Source: Buxus sempervirens
Taxonomy: Eukaryota; Streptophyta; Magnoliopsida; Buxales; Buxaceae
DNA: 64,000 nucleotides
Direction: 5' to 3'
Assembly: GCA_947561395.2 (NCBI GenBank)
Contig: OX387187.1
Span: forward strand, 20,069,829 to 20,133,828
In this document: piece after piece, positions 26,695 to 33,791 of the stretch
How the letters are laid out: every line of letters begins with the position of its first letter
How positions within the stretch are numbered: the stretch's first letter is position 1
Program-made: the position numbers and the translations under genes
Notes under the pieces: model-generated
The model's database searches: none
The model's input: the letters and a program-made list of their open reading frames with translations, nothing else
What the model was told of the DNA's origin: nothing

Positions 26695-29600
26695 ATGTGT
26701 AATTATTTGGGTAAGTCTAAGCCCTTTGAAGATATTTCTTGACATGAACAAATCTATTAAAAAATGAAATACATAAGATTATACCAGTTATTCAACAATA
26801 TTAAAAAGGTGTTCCATGGAAGAATTAAAAAGAAAATGAAGAATTTTGTCCATTTATATTATAAAATGAAAATCATAAAAACGCAATTAAAAAATCACAT
26901 TAAGGATTACTAATAAAGGAGAAAAATAAGAAACGAAAGAACTGGTAACTTTGATATGAATTGTTTTTTTTTTTCTTTTTCTTTTTCAGAACTCATCCTA
27001 TAATAATGTTCACTCAAAACATAATTCAAAACTAAGTCAAGTTTAAAGTACTGAATTTTATTTTACTTTATAAAGGTAGTTTCTCAGTAGAAATACAATA
27101 AGAATTCAATAAATTTTCTAACCATATATTGTAGCTAAAATGTACAGCTAAAAGAAATTTTTAATTTTCTTTAAGAAAATATTTCTCCTAAAAATATGAT
27201 CAAATGAGAAAAACCAAGAACAACCTAAACAAAAGGCTATATAATCACAAACAGAACTAATCTTTCAACATATAACCATGATAAAGGTAGTGCTCCTTAT
27301 GTTTCAAACCATTTGTTCCCATGTATGCTGATTCACTACCACATTGCTACTGGTAAGTTCTGTCCCTAAGCTTGGGATGAAGGTAGGTCAAATTTAAAAG
27401 AAAAATAAAAAAATGAAGAAACCAACAAAAAATCAAACCTAACAAAATTAGATATCAGTAAAAGTCATTGCAAGAACTTATACATTTTATTTAATAAAGA
27501 ACAATACTGTCTTATAATATTTTTTTTTTTTATCAGTAATAAGAATTTTATTCAATCATGGCAAAAGCCCAAGAGAAGGATAACAGACCTGTACACCAAC
27601 AGTGTACAGAGAAGGACCTAACAGCTACAGCTCCCTACAGTGTATCATATTTCACACAATTGATGTCTTCTTGGAAATCCAAGCTTCTACATGATTCCAC
27701 ATCTGATGACCAAAGCAGCCAATAGCTGATCACCGTATGGTTAATAGACCTTAGAGTTCCCGATTTATTTGTAAAAATCCTTTTGTTCCTTTCTCACCAT
27801 AAGGTCCACATGATTGCTGCAGGCATCAATCCATCACCTTTCTACAAAACTTAGATTTGCTTTGGCCCCACAACTCCATCACTTGGCACAGCCCTCTAGG
27901 TTGCATCCAACTCATCTCAAACCTAGTAAGAAAGTAATCCCAAACTGTTTGAGCTGTACTGCAATGAATAAACAGATGATCTACAGACTTCAATTGTGTT
28001 TTGCACATTACACATCTATTAGCCATCTGCCAACCACGTTTCATCAGATTATCTATTGTCAAAATCTTCCAGAGAGCTGCTGTCCACATGAAGAAACAAT
28101 ATTGTCTTATGATTATAAAAGAAGAAAAAGATACATTTATAAAATATAGAAAGTATTTTATTAAACAAGGATTTTACAACATGAAATGCTTAGGTTCCCA
28201 ACAAATGATGAAGCTTATCACTCTTCATATGAAAACGTGTGGTGGAACGTGCAGTACTTAGTAAAGATAGGCATGAAGTGTGGCTCATAATGTAGGTGGG
28301 ACATCATTGTCTTTAAAATTTTATAGGGGCATTCTAAGGGAAACAAAATGTCAAACTAGAATCTTTGCTTCTGGCTTTATGATAGTATAGATATTAATAA
28401 ACTGCCGCATGGAAATTTTAAGATATATCTAAAATATTTGTTTTCCATCTTAAATCCATTGTAGAAGCAAAGCATATTTATAAACAAAAATTGGATAGAT
28501 AATCTCTGAAGTCCCCCAACATTATATTTTTTCCGCTGAAAGATACTATCATATTGGAAAAAATATATAGAGAATTGCGCAACATTATATAAAATTACAC
28601 AATATAATGTTCTTTCGAAGAGGATATTAAAACCTAAAATTTTAACTTACAAAATGCATACATGAGGAAAATTTCACTTGTAGTATGGCTATCATGCTTC
28701 TCATACCTTTCTTATTTGATATGACCAGATTTAATGAAGTAAAAACTTACCTAATGAAATGCAAGATAATATTCTAAGGAAGAGTCATCACCTAACATTG
28801 CATTACATAAAAATAAGTTATTATTATTATATTACTATTATCAGAACTACAACTATCAATAATAATAATAGTTGTAGTTCTAATAATCAAAGCTTTTCTA
28901 TGAACTGTGCTTCTCTATAGGATCAATACAGTTGACTTAATCTAGAGAAGATGGAAGATTTTAGCCTTATCAAAAAGATAGAAGAGTTTAGCGTTATCTC
29001 CTCAGGTTTTTTTCCTATGTATGGAGGCAGCGGAAAGTATTGACCATCTATTCATTCAATGTCCCTTTGCTAGGTGTATCAGGATGCAACTACTATGGAT
29101 GATCAATGTTTCTTGTGTGATGCTAGATACTCTTGGTAGGTGGTTTGGGCAGTGGTATGTGAGGTCCATTATATATGGGATGCTTTTCCATACTATAGTG
29201 TGGCACATATGGCTAGAGAGAAATCGAAGAACTTTTCAGGACAAGCGTTTGTCCTAGGTGCAAGTGCTGGAAACTATTATGACCTATGATGCAACATGGG
29301 CTTCCATTCAGCCTAAGTTTCGAGGCATCAGTAGCTCGGAGGTGGTAAGAGAGTGACCAATTTATTGCCTCTCATTCCCTTACAAGGAAAGAGGGATACC
29401 TATATGGAAGGTGCCTCGAGAAGGGACTATAAAGGTCAATTTTGATGGTTGCTCCTTAGGTAATCCAGGACTCTCGGGCATTGGAAGAGTATTCAAACAT
29501 CACAAGGGACGTGTTTCTACTGTCTTTAGTGGACCTATAGGGGTTGGGGATGCCATTTAAGCAAAGCTTCTAGATCTTCTAGCCAGCCTTTCAGAGGCTA

Positions 29601-32027
29601 GGCGGTTGGGCATTACAGAGCTACTTATGGAAGGGGATTCGGCTACAATTATCAAATGGATGCACAACGATGACATTGGCTCGTGGCGATTGCCCCATCT
29701 CATTAGGAAAGCAAGATCATTGGCACGTGATCTAAATGTCTTGTTTAGTCATGTGCTTAGAAGGGCGAACTTAGTTGCAGATCAACTTGCAAAGCTTGAG
29801 ACCTCTAGAGATGAGTTATATGTTGGGCCTCCATCAAGGGAGGTGGAAGAGGTGCTATTTAGTGGAGAATCATGGTGTCATGGTTACATTTTTTTTTTTT
29901 GTTCACCGGTGTACTACGATCTTCAGATCAGATTAGTCTGTCTATATGGATGTCCTACAGTTTCTTGAGTTACAGAAGTGGCTTTAAGACATGCTGTTGT
30001 CCCGCATGCCTATCCCAATTTAGTACATTCTTTCCTTTACTCAATACAATAATCATTTCATCAAAAAAAAACTACAACTATTGTTCTCCTTCTCATTATT
30101 AGTAGTAGAACAAAGAACCCTTCAATAGGTGGGGCTAACTTGTATATTCCAATCAGCAATGCTAATGTGGGCATGTCTTCTAATTTAAAAGGAAATATCT
30201 CTATTTTTTGTTAATTGCAGAGGGGCTTCATTCAAAATAATCAAGAAGTCCACAAGTAATGGCCAATAAGCTCCAAGGCAAATGGTTGTGTTTGTATCCT
30301 CATTGAGTTGCCTAATGTCCAAAAACTTGATTTCTGACGACAGTAAGAGTTTCTATTTTCTTTCGAAGCTTTACATTCTGGTTTTGGCAATGCATTCTAG
30401 TTTATTTTACTTTCATAAAAATTTATTAATATAAACAAAAGGAACAAACCCATATAATAGACAAGACCAGAAAAGAAAAATAAAAGGGTTTGGGGGGGAG
30501 GGATATGTTGTGGTGAGATGAAAACAATATAGGAAGGATTTCCAGAAACTGCATCTGCAATCAAGTCTCTTCCTCTCATCCAGACAACAGTATCAATGCA
30601 CGCCATGAATAAATCCATGAGAACAATTTGTTCAAGACAAGAACAAAGTCCTTATTTTTCCTTCTTTTTTTTTTAATTAGTTAATTATGTGGTTCATTGA
30701 AAATAAGAGAGAAATAAGAGCCAAGCCGCATGTATACAAAGAGTATATAAAAAGGGCGAAAAACAATAAATTTGGAACTCAACATAATATTACATGTTCT
30801 ATATCTGGCTTCTGTTTTCAACAAAATCCAAGCATGATATTCCTTTAAATGGAAAAACCAACGATATAAAGTAGATAAGATATTCATCATGCATGCTGAT
30901 TTTCTAATATCCTTTGGATTTTTTTTTCCAAGATATACCTTTAATAGCTTAATTTTCCCCTGAAAAAGCTTCCATTTGCTAGTAGTTGAGCTTCTAGGGT
31001 TTACGATTCCATAGGTTGGAATGTTGGATAGCCCTATTAATTATCAGATGAGGTTTTTTTTCTTATTGTAGTGTCTATAGCTTTTAAGAATGTCTCAAAT
31101 TTGAGACAAAGGATGTTTCCCATTTTGAATTGTAATTAAACGAGAAAAAGTTTACATATCTCTAATATTGGAAATGAGCCTTTTATAGGTTATCAGTAAA
31201 ATAAAAGAAATTTTGGCTAATTTCTGATACAACTATGATTTCCTAGGCATAAGGGTTGCTGATGGCAGGTAGATTTAATTGTTCTCCATACAAAAAGATG
31301 GACGACTAGAATTTTAATGCTTTACCTTTTTCTTTCTACTTGCTTCCTCCACAAAATAATGATTTCACATGTCCTGGACATCTAACATTAGACCCTCTAA
31401 GTAATAAACAGAAAAGCTTCTCAGAATAAACTTAGTTAAGATAGAACCAACTCACCAAAATCAAGAAATCAGAAAATAATATTTTCTCTATGTCAGGTAT
31501 ATATCCTTAAATTACATATTTCAAAAATTTCCCAAAAAAAAAATATAAAGAAATATCAAATACAAGAAACAGCTTACATGACCATGTTGTGTCTTCAAAC
31601 CTCGATCCTCCACCCTGCAATTCCCATCAATAAGAAGGGTCTTGACTGGAACCTAAATTAGCACAGAAGTGGCCTAGTATTAACTGTAAACACTGCTCAA
31701 TAAGACATTCGTCAAAAGGTGACAAGTTACTCGCAACATCACACTTTAAATCAAACAGAACAATAATTCCTCAGAAAACTAAAATTATTCAAGACAAAGC
31801 GCTTCCTATAAAGATAGAAAAAAGTCTAGAATTTATTCGCAGGGTGGAGGAAAAAAAATGCGAAAGCGCAAAGTGAGATTGCGGCATACCACATAATCCT
31901 GCGGCTTCTTCTTGTAATAAGCGAGAAGCCGAGGCTCAAGAACAAAATATCGCATGTGAATGAACGAACGACCGATCTTCCTCCTTCCATATCGAACCAT
32001 CCAACCTTCATAAACGACCTTCGACAT
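1039..32027 (-). CDS. EDR2: EDR2-like protein, exons 1-9 (5' part of gene; 3' part lies beyond the left edge)
   Basis: Gene model joined by hand: 32027-31890, 31652-31578, 25880-25827, 13305-13240, 12935-12832, 1790-1723, 1634-1521, 1315-1275, 1139-1039. All phases match, giving one open frame of about 254 codons without stops. The N-terminus MSKVVYEGWMVRYGRRK and later pieces such as YVLSVYNKKEKY, HQESQVAN, NLLRRTTIGNG, FSRKHWRL and RSCSRAMKAVGVVEATCEEI are those of plant ENHANCED DISEASE RESISTANCE 2. Exons 1-4 carry the pleckstrin-homology domain (about residues 4-110). Exons 8-9 begin the START lipid-binding domain. The family is about 720 residues long, with a C-terminal DUF1336 domain not present here. 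Arabidopsis EDR2 is known as a negative regulator of salicylate-linked defence and cell death and binds phosphoinositides. Introns 2, 3 and 5 are about 5.7, 12.5 and 11 kb and are full of transposons. The intron 7 donor is GA rather than GT. Product assignment is firm; function here is inferred by homology. Confidence 0.9.
1275..1315 (-). CDS. EDR2: EDR2-like exon 8
   Basis: 41 bp between acceptor ATACAG| and donor CTC|GTATGT. It encodes LRIFEELLEVDYL and leads into the START domain. Confidence 0.88.
1521..1634 (-). CDS. EDR2: EDR2-like exon 7 (non-canonical GA donor)
   Basis: 114 bp encoding GPPDFVPDWTREVDSDF...KHWRLIQCQN. The acceptor TTTACAG| is normal. The only junction that keeps phase with exon 8 places the donor at AATG|GAAAGT (intron begins 1520), where GTAAGT would be expected. 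The frame stays open past the junction, but that reading leaves the family's sequence. Confidence 0.85.
1723..1790 (-). CDS. EDR2: EDR2-like exon 6
   Basis: 68 bp between acceptor TTTTGTAG| and donor AATG|GTGG. It encodes CSLQEDEDDNNPNLLRRTTIGN, an acidic linker followed by the conserved RRTTIGNG stretch. The preceding intron is about 11 kb. Confidence 0.88.
2048..2805. mobile_element. non-autonomous DNA transposon with TIRs of about 105 bp (MULE-like or foldback)
   Basis: The stretch 2048-2152 (ACCCACTTTTCCCGTGTATT...) reappears inverted at about 2699-2805 with high similarity, including the shared words TTTATAAAAACATGCTTTG and ACATGCAACTTTTC. The interior has no coding potential. It carries several copies of the palindrome CGATTAATCG and repeated TTGTATCC / GAAGATC words. 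No clean target duplication was found, so the superfamily is uncertain; long TIRs favour MULE-like. Confidence 0.6.
2806..3584. other. EDR2 intron 5 sequence with a short inverted copy of upstream DNA
   Basis: The stretch at about 2866-2902 is an inverted copy of about 2219-2254, inside the long-TIR element, with two mismatches. At 3150-3300 there is a MITE-like tail ending TTACCAAACAACCTC, which resembles 5225-5272 (TTACCAAACACCCTC). No gene is visible. Confidence 0.45.
3585..3954. mobile_element. non-autonomous hAT element 1 (GAAATTT word type), 370 bp
   Basis: Flanked by a perfect 8 bp target duplication GGTTATAC (3577-3584 and 3955-3962), the hAT hallmark. Ends are CATAGTTTGACATTTTG and, inverted, CAAGGATGGAAATTTAG. 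Both end regions are packed with the word GAAATTT/AAATTTC. No transposase is encoded. Confidence 0.8.
4014..4053. repeat. (GA)n microsatellite
   Basis: About 20 perfect GA units. An open frame that starts here (Arg-Glu repeat) is a by-product of the repeat, not a protein start. Confidence 0.95.
4186..4966 (+). pseudogene. truncated GRAS-family gene fragment (SCL8-like N-terminus)
   Basis: From ATG 4186 the frame reads MASTFPGGSADIYGS..., then QLDGILINPSSPMIPRSADIVGKR, and breaks at 4426. A second in-frame piece (4622-4966) reads FNFPPTPPMVMVSELDSEKKMRNRLQDLEKLLLDDDDEGD...NSEWSETTQSL. From memory this order fits the N-terminal region of scarecrow-like GRAS regulators of the SCL8 type. The C-terminal GRAS domain is absent and stops lie between the pieces. 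It sits on the plus strand inside an EDR2 intron, so it looks like a dead captured or duplicated fragment. Family assignment is moderate. Confidence 0.55.
4967..5359. other. intronic sequence with MITE-like tail
   Basis: The region around 5120-5275 is rich in TTTTTAAA and ends GCGTTACCAAACACCCTC, typical of one end of a small hAT-type MITE. A matching second end was not found. Confidence 0.35.
6690..6925 (+). repeat. minisatellite, about 25 bp units (CTAAGGTACCCCC type)
   Basis: About nine degenerate units of the form TATAACTAAGGTACCCCCTT in the middle of the LTR region. Non-coding. Confidence 0.75.
8255..8410 (+). repeat. minisatellite, about 50 bp units with GTGGA...TTCCAC hairpin
   Basis: Four copies of GTGGATGGGGAATTCCACT with GGCC/TTGATTTGG spacers, plus a fifth near 8668-8688. 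Each unit can form a GTGGA/TCCAC stem. Confidence 0.75.
9510..9521 (+). other. primer binding site (initiator Met tRNA)
   Basis: TGGTATCAGAGC lies 5 bp after the LTR end GTTACA. This is the standard tRNA-Met PBS of many plant LTR elements, including Cassandra. Confidence 0.8.
9588..9906 (+). mobile_element. Cassandra-type TRIM LTR carrying 5S rRNA sequence
   Basis: Contains CCCACATCGCTCGAGG, a TATAAGTAG, TTAGCAAGAGGCC and then a 5S rRNA-like stretch, and ends GGGACGTTACA. This is the layout of Cassandra LTRs, which carry a 5S-derived Pol III promoter. The left edge is uncertain: TGTGACATCC at 9588 follows a purine-rich GGAAGGGAG, but TGGAATCCCACATCG at 9677 could also be the start. No 5S-bearing LTR is present upstream; a gypsy LTR end occupies that place. 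Confidence 0.75.
9774..9847 (+). other. 5S rRNA-derived segment inside Cassandra LTR
   Basis: AGTTAAGCGTGCTCGG, AGAACAGTGCTAGGTTGG and ATGACCACTGAGAAGTTTTC follow the 3' half of plant 5S rRNA, including box A/C-type promoter words. It is diverged and lacks a recognisable 5' half and a terminator, so it is not a functional 5S gene. Confidence 0.8.
9907..10407. other. no gene recognised; LTR-like leader words
   Basis: Sequence around 10150-10240 (GGGAAGAAAAAGAGAGAGGAC, TGTATAAATAG) is LTR-like, but no element ends could be set. Confidence 0.35.
10408..12556 (+). pseudogene. RTE-type LINE fragment (RT C-terminal half), split by a hAT element
   Basis: Before the hAT insertion the frame reads VTKVKTICGETNKFS then PYPFTLVTDELTNQTQEEVPWC. 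After it, with the 8 bp duplication removed, LVYA continues, then NDNQDIPLSNKFRYIRSIVQKYGEIDEDIAQRTRAGWFKWRG-like pieces, then LRWFGQ/RGRPKKTW-like remnants and a C-terminal ERDGETRF. This is the order of plant RTE-clade RT C-termini. Many stops and shifts make it inactive. The 3' end is near TTGATGATGAAA at about 12550. The 5' edge is approximate. Confidence 0.7.
10560..11758. mobile_element. non-autonomous hAT element 2 (GTATC word type), 1199 bp
   Basis: Flanked by a perfect 8 bp duplication CTTGGTGT (10552-10559, 11759-11766). Ends are CATGGTGTAAAATATCG and, inverted, CATGGTTCAAAGTATTG. The first 110 bp and last 130 bp are filled with GTATCG/GTATCC words. No transposase. It interrupts the RTE LINE, so it is younger. 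Confidence 0.85.
12832..12935 (-). CDS. EDR2: EDR2-like exon 5 (linker)
   Basis: 104 bp between acceptor TTTCAG| and donor TCA|GTAAGTATG. It encodes HQESQVANYNKYF...SSSDHESQ, the linker after the PH domain, and ends in phase 2, which matches exon 6. Confidence 0.9.
12936..13239 (-). other. EDR2 intron 4 (short, 304 bp)
   Basis: Bounded by GTATGC donor and TTTCAG acceptor. No insertions visible. Confidence 0.8.
13240..13305 (-). CDS. EDR2: EDR2-like exon 4 (end of PH domain)
   Basis: 22 codons (MAAFNIQEALIWKEKI...VIDQ) between acceptor TTTCAG| and donor CAG|GTATGC. It forms the C-terminal helix of the PH domain. Confidence 0.92.
13306..14222. other. EDR2 intron 3, distal part; nothing recognised
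   Basis: AT-rich non-coding sequence without repeat ends or family motifs. Confidence 0.5.
14223..15252. mobile_element. non-autonomous hAT element 3 (CGGCGA word type), 1030 bp
   Basis: Flanked by an 8 bp duplication with one mismatch (ATTTCAAT 14215-14222, GTTTCAAT 15253-15260). Ends are CAGTGTTTTCAATTTC and, inverted, CAAGGTTTTCAGTTTC. Both end regions are filled with CGGCGA/GCACGCC words, strongly GC-rich against the AT-rich surroundings. Open frames inside are by-products of these words. Confidence 0.78.
15253..16026. other. EDR2 intron 3 sequence, nothing recognised
   Basis: Non-coding AT-rich DNA between the hAT element and the first LINE. Confidence 0.5.
16039..17858 (+). mobile_element. 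5'-truncated L1-type LINE (RT to zf-RVT; no RNase H)
   Basis: Flanked by a 12 bp duplication AATGTAGAATGT (16027-16038 and 17859-17870) and ending in an A-run. It begins inside RT at the GIRQGDP motif, which is duplicated within 16047-16111, and contains HLLFADDILTF with intact catalytic Asp residues. It then shows the RT thumb (MKKKLASWK, LSKGGKLTMVKSLLASLPVFYM) and a zf-RVT domain (KVGFFLWVASLDKILTINHLKSRGW, CIMCEEEKESVEHLLLHC). Frames shift several times and in-frame stops occur, so it is dead. The 3' end (AATAAAATCCTTATTTACTGAT) matches the LINE at 27519-28090, so both belong to one family. Confidence 0.85.
18229..18420 (+). repeat. tandem repeats in LINE 5' UTR
   Basis: Imperfect units of about 20-35 bp around GAGAAGCGACTGTCGTGA start exactly at the target duplication. 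The layout recalls monomer-type promoters of some mammalian L1s; a promoter role here is inference. Confidence 0.75.
18487..20859 (+). pseudogene. LINE ORF1 (DUF4283-like RNA-binding protein), broken
   Basis: First ATG is at 18487; the GTG at 18463 is not a plausible start. The piece GVWVVVIGLPVHLWSSFSFEAIARTCGG (split here: GVWVVVIGLP then HLWSSFSFEAIARTCGG) is typical of plant L1 ORF1. A TGA at 19408-19410 interrupts the frame, which continues in phase to 20209. The frame is lost between about 20210 and 20466 and resumes to a TGA at 20857-20859. No CCHC knuckle is visible. Its stop overlaps the ORF2 start as ATGA. Confidence 0.75.
20856..24967 (+). pseudogene. LINE ORF2: endonuclease, reverse transcriptase, zf-RVT, RNase H (inactive)
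   Basis: The ATG at 20856 opens the endonuclease (MKIISWNIRRLGG; later TAVYGPCR, WVVLGDFNVYR, then PITDHCPML at about 21515). RT covers about 22109-22972: ALGPDGFTIAFYK, LIPKRHGA, FRPISLTTSLYKIIAKVL, QSAFIEGRQI, KLDLEKAYDKVEW, GLCQGDPLSPFLF. The active site reads FANDILVF, with Asn (AAT, 22922-22924) where FADD is the rule. Zinc-finger remnants follow at about 24010-24380. The RNase H domain is at 24518-24967 (NFDGSLIGNPSPSGIG, EGDSPTIVRWMQ, HVPRKANGIADHLAKYG). At least six frameshifts or stops. Confidence 0.82.
25180..25826. other. EDR2 intron 3, proximal part; nothing recognised
   Basis: AT-rich sequence between the LINE target duplication and exon 3. No motif recognised. Confidence 0.5.
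25827..25880 (-). CDS. EDR2: EDR2-like exon 3
   Basis: 18 codons (MVYVLSVYNKKEKYQRIT) between acceptor GAGCAG| and donor ACG|GTGAGT, phase 0 on both sides. The following intron of about 12.5 kb contains a hAT element and two LINEs. Confidence 0.92.
26521..26549. repeat. (CA)n microsatellite
   Basis: About 14 CA units followed by degenerate CA/TA steps to about 26578. Confidence 0.95.
26638..26690. repeat. (TA)n microsatellite
   Basis: About 26 uninterrupted TA units. Confidence 0.95.
27519..28090 (-). mobile_element. severely 5'-truncated L1-type LINE (zf-RVT remnant)
   Basis: On the minus strand, 28089-27826 reads MWTAALWKILTIDNLMKRGW then CVMCKTQLKSVDHLFIHC, a zf-RVT domain. The 3' end is AATAAAATTCTTATTACTGAT plus an A-run (T-run at 27520-27531). 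Duplications of about 22 bp with a few differences flank it (27497-27518, 28091-28113). Same family as the LINE at 16039-17858. Confidence 0.85.
28114..28844. other. EDR2 intron 2 sequence, nothing recognised
   Basis: AT-rich non-coding sequence between two LINE fragments. Confidence 0.5.
28857..30069 (+). mobile_element. 5'-truncated L1-type LINE (zf-RVT and RNase H)
   Basis: Flanked by AACTACAACTAT (28845-28856; 30070-30081) and ending CATTTCATCAAAAAAAA like the 6.9 kb LINE, so same family. It contains ESIDHLFIQCPFARCI, MLFHTIVWHIWLERNRRTF and the RNase H pieces VNFDGCSLGNPGLSGIG (29435) and EGDSATIIKWMH...RRANLVADQLAKLE (29606-29968). An in-frame stop at about 29558 and a shift break the RNase H. 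The 5' junction starts with an inverted copy of the target site (28868-28881). Confidence 0.85.
30082..31577. other. EDR2 intron 2, proximal part; nothing recognised
   Basis: AT-rich sequence with no family motif or element ends. Confidence 0.5.
31578..31652 (-). CDS. EDR2: EDR2-like exon 2
   Basis: 25 codons in phase 0 (VPVKTLLIDGNCRVEDRG...). The acceptor is TTTAG| and the donor is CAT|GTAAGC. It continues the PH domain. The next intron (25881-31577) holds two LINE fragments. Confidence 0.92.
31890..32027 (-). CDS. EDR2: EDR2-like exon 1 (start of PH domain)
   Basis: Begins at ATG 32027-32025 and encodes 46 residues ending KKKPQDYV. The donor is G|GTATGC at 31889. An upstream TTG in the same frame (32063) is not a plausible plant start, and the MSKVVYEGW start fits the family. 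A 237 bp intron follows. Confidence 0.93.
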
Positions 32028-32869
32028 TGTTGTTTTCTCGAAAACTTCACAAACCGCCAACAATCCCCGGAATACACCTCCTCATACTCAAAAGAAAGAC
32101 ATCAATTGAATTGCTAATCAGAATTTCGCAAATCGGGAAGCACAAAAGGAACATTATTAATTCCCTCGGATCAATCAACATAAAATAACCACAATTCGAC
32201 GATCGTTCATCCACACAAACAAATTGTTTACATCATAATCCTCAAATCAGTCTAACAAATCCTTCAAGTCTGCCAACTCCGCATGCTCTTCAAGCAGATA
32301 CAATGAAAAAAAATGTATAACAAATTGTCCACATCATAATCCTCCAAATCAATCTAACAAATCCTTCAATTCTGCCTACTCCACCTGTTCTTCAAGCAGA
32401 TACAATGAAAAAAAAATGTAAAAGTTAAATGTCAGTCAACGATTCCAGGAGCCGATCCCTGCAAGACACTATAAGTCACTTCAATATAATTAATGTAAAA
32501 TGAAAAGCAGATTACAAGGATCCAAGAAACTCTCCGACTTCAACAAGAAAACAACAAAACCTAAGGCAAAACTAAGGAAATAAATTATATACCACAAAAT
32601 AGCAAATCCCTCCCACACCGTTCCGTAGCTAAAATAATAGCTGGCGAACGAATCCAAGAATTCTGGTGAAACTTCAGAAGTTTTATGTTTTCTGATTAAA
32701 AAATCCGGCAAACTAACCATCGATTCCACCAGAATCGCGCCGGAATATAATCAAAGAAAAATCGCCCTTGCAGAACGTAGAGAGCGAGAGAGGGAAAGGG
32801 GAGCTACGGAAACCAGTTTTTGAACGTAGAGTGGGTAAGCAAGGAAAGGAGAAATAAACTTTCTCCAGC
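32028..32869 (-). other. EDR2 5' leader region (UTR, possibly with an intron)
   Basis: Minus-strand sequence from about 32820 (CTCTCGCTCTCTACG) to the ATG at 32027. CT-rich stretches fit a plant leader. A short open frame, 32720-32490 (ATG at 32720, about 76 codons, MVSLPDFLIRKHKTSEV...), lies upstream of the main ATG and could be an upstream ORF or be spliced out. The transcription start is not determined. Confidence 0.45.
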
Positions 32870-33040
32870 ACTCACGTGTGCGGTTTGAGAAAGATGCTGC
32901 CACGTGGAGTTTAACGGTGCGAATATTTTCTTGTCATAATCATAAACAACTTGAAATCTGCTAGAGCCCTTGGCTACAAGATCTGTTATTCCAAGGGTGA
33001 AATATGTATCCACGTAGGTGTATGAAGCTTACGTGTACAC
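32870..33040 (-). promoter_or_regulatory. ACGT-core (G-box/ABRE-like) cluster upstream of EDR2
   Basis: CACGTG at 32873-32878 and 32901-32906, CACGTA at 33012-33017 and TACGTG at 33031-33036: four ACGT cores within 170 bp directly upstream of the probable transcription start. Such motifs bind bZIP/bHLH factors; the regulatory role is inferred. Confidence 0.45.
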
Positions 33041-33134
33041 ACCTTTCACCGTTGGACCAACAGATGTTCCAACATGAGAGACCAGCTGATATGGTCTTAT
33101 CATAAATAGGGATCGCAACACCCCCATATCAGCT

Positions 33135-33284
33135 TACTGGAAATCCTCTGTGCCCACTAGGTGTGCCGGTATTGTATGCCGCCAATAGGAAGAGTGCATT
33201 AACACACTCTTTCCTCCACATGGCATGTGCCTATAGGCGGTATACAATACCGGCACACCTAATGGGCAAAGAGGATTTGCAGTA
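33135..33284. mobile_element. MULE-like MITE, 150 bp, near-complete foldback
   Basis: A perfect 9 bp target duplication ATATCAGCT (33126-33134, 33285-33293) flanks inverted arms of about 50 bp (TACTGGAAATCCTCTGTGCC... and, inverted, TACTGCAAATCCTCTTTGCC...) with few mismatches. The 9 bp duplication points to Mutator-like transposition. It lies about 1.1 kb upstream of the EDR2 ATG. Confidence 0.88.
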
Positions 33285-33293
33285 ATATCAGCT

Positions 33294-33791
33294 GGAGTGG
33301 GACACTGGAAGATCGGCTGGAGCGTTAGCCAATCTTTGCCACGCTTCCCACTCCAGCAGTCAACAAAAAGTGGAGACCTCTCCGTTAATGAAGACACCCA
33401 ACTAATGGAGACATCTCTATTATGCCCATCTCTCATCTCCTCCAAATATTTTCCCTTTCGCCCAAAAACTAAAAACAAAACGAAAATCAAAAGCTCCACC
33501 ATTCTTGCCGGCAATGCCATTGTATCCGTTCTTGAACTTGCTCTCTACCTCGAAGTGCTTCACTTCTTTCTAGCTCAACTCTTGCTCGTTTCCTCTTTTT
33601 CGACAGTGAAGAAGGAGATTGTTTTCTGGATGCGACTACGTGTGGGCGGGGTATATCAAAAGCTCACGCCATTCTCAATTTCCTTTACAACTTTGCGTGC
33701 GCGGGGAAAAACTCTACAATTGTTTGGCTATGTGCAACGGTAGCCTCAGAGGCAGCAGCAACAGCGACATCGGAGGTAGCAAAGACAAAGC
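33294..33791. other. unassigned sequence upstream of EDR2
   Basis: Rather GC-rich with open frames on the plus strand (33297-33743), but I recognise no family. It could be a divergent leader or an old repeat. Confidence 0.3.

Larger units (their letters stand above)
25881..27496. other. EDR2 intron 2, distal part; simple repeats only
   Basis: Contains the CA and TA microsatellites listed separately. Two copies of CATTTCTAGCCTAAAGTATTA (split: CATTTCTAGCC TAAAGTATTA) occur near 26497 and 26595, flanking the CA repeat. Confidence 0.5.
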
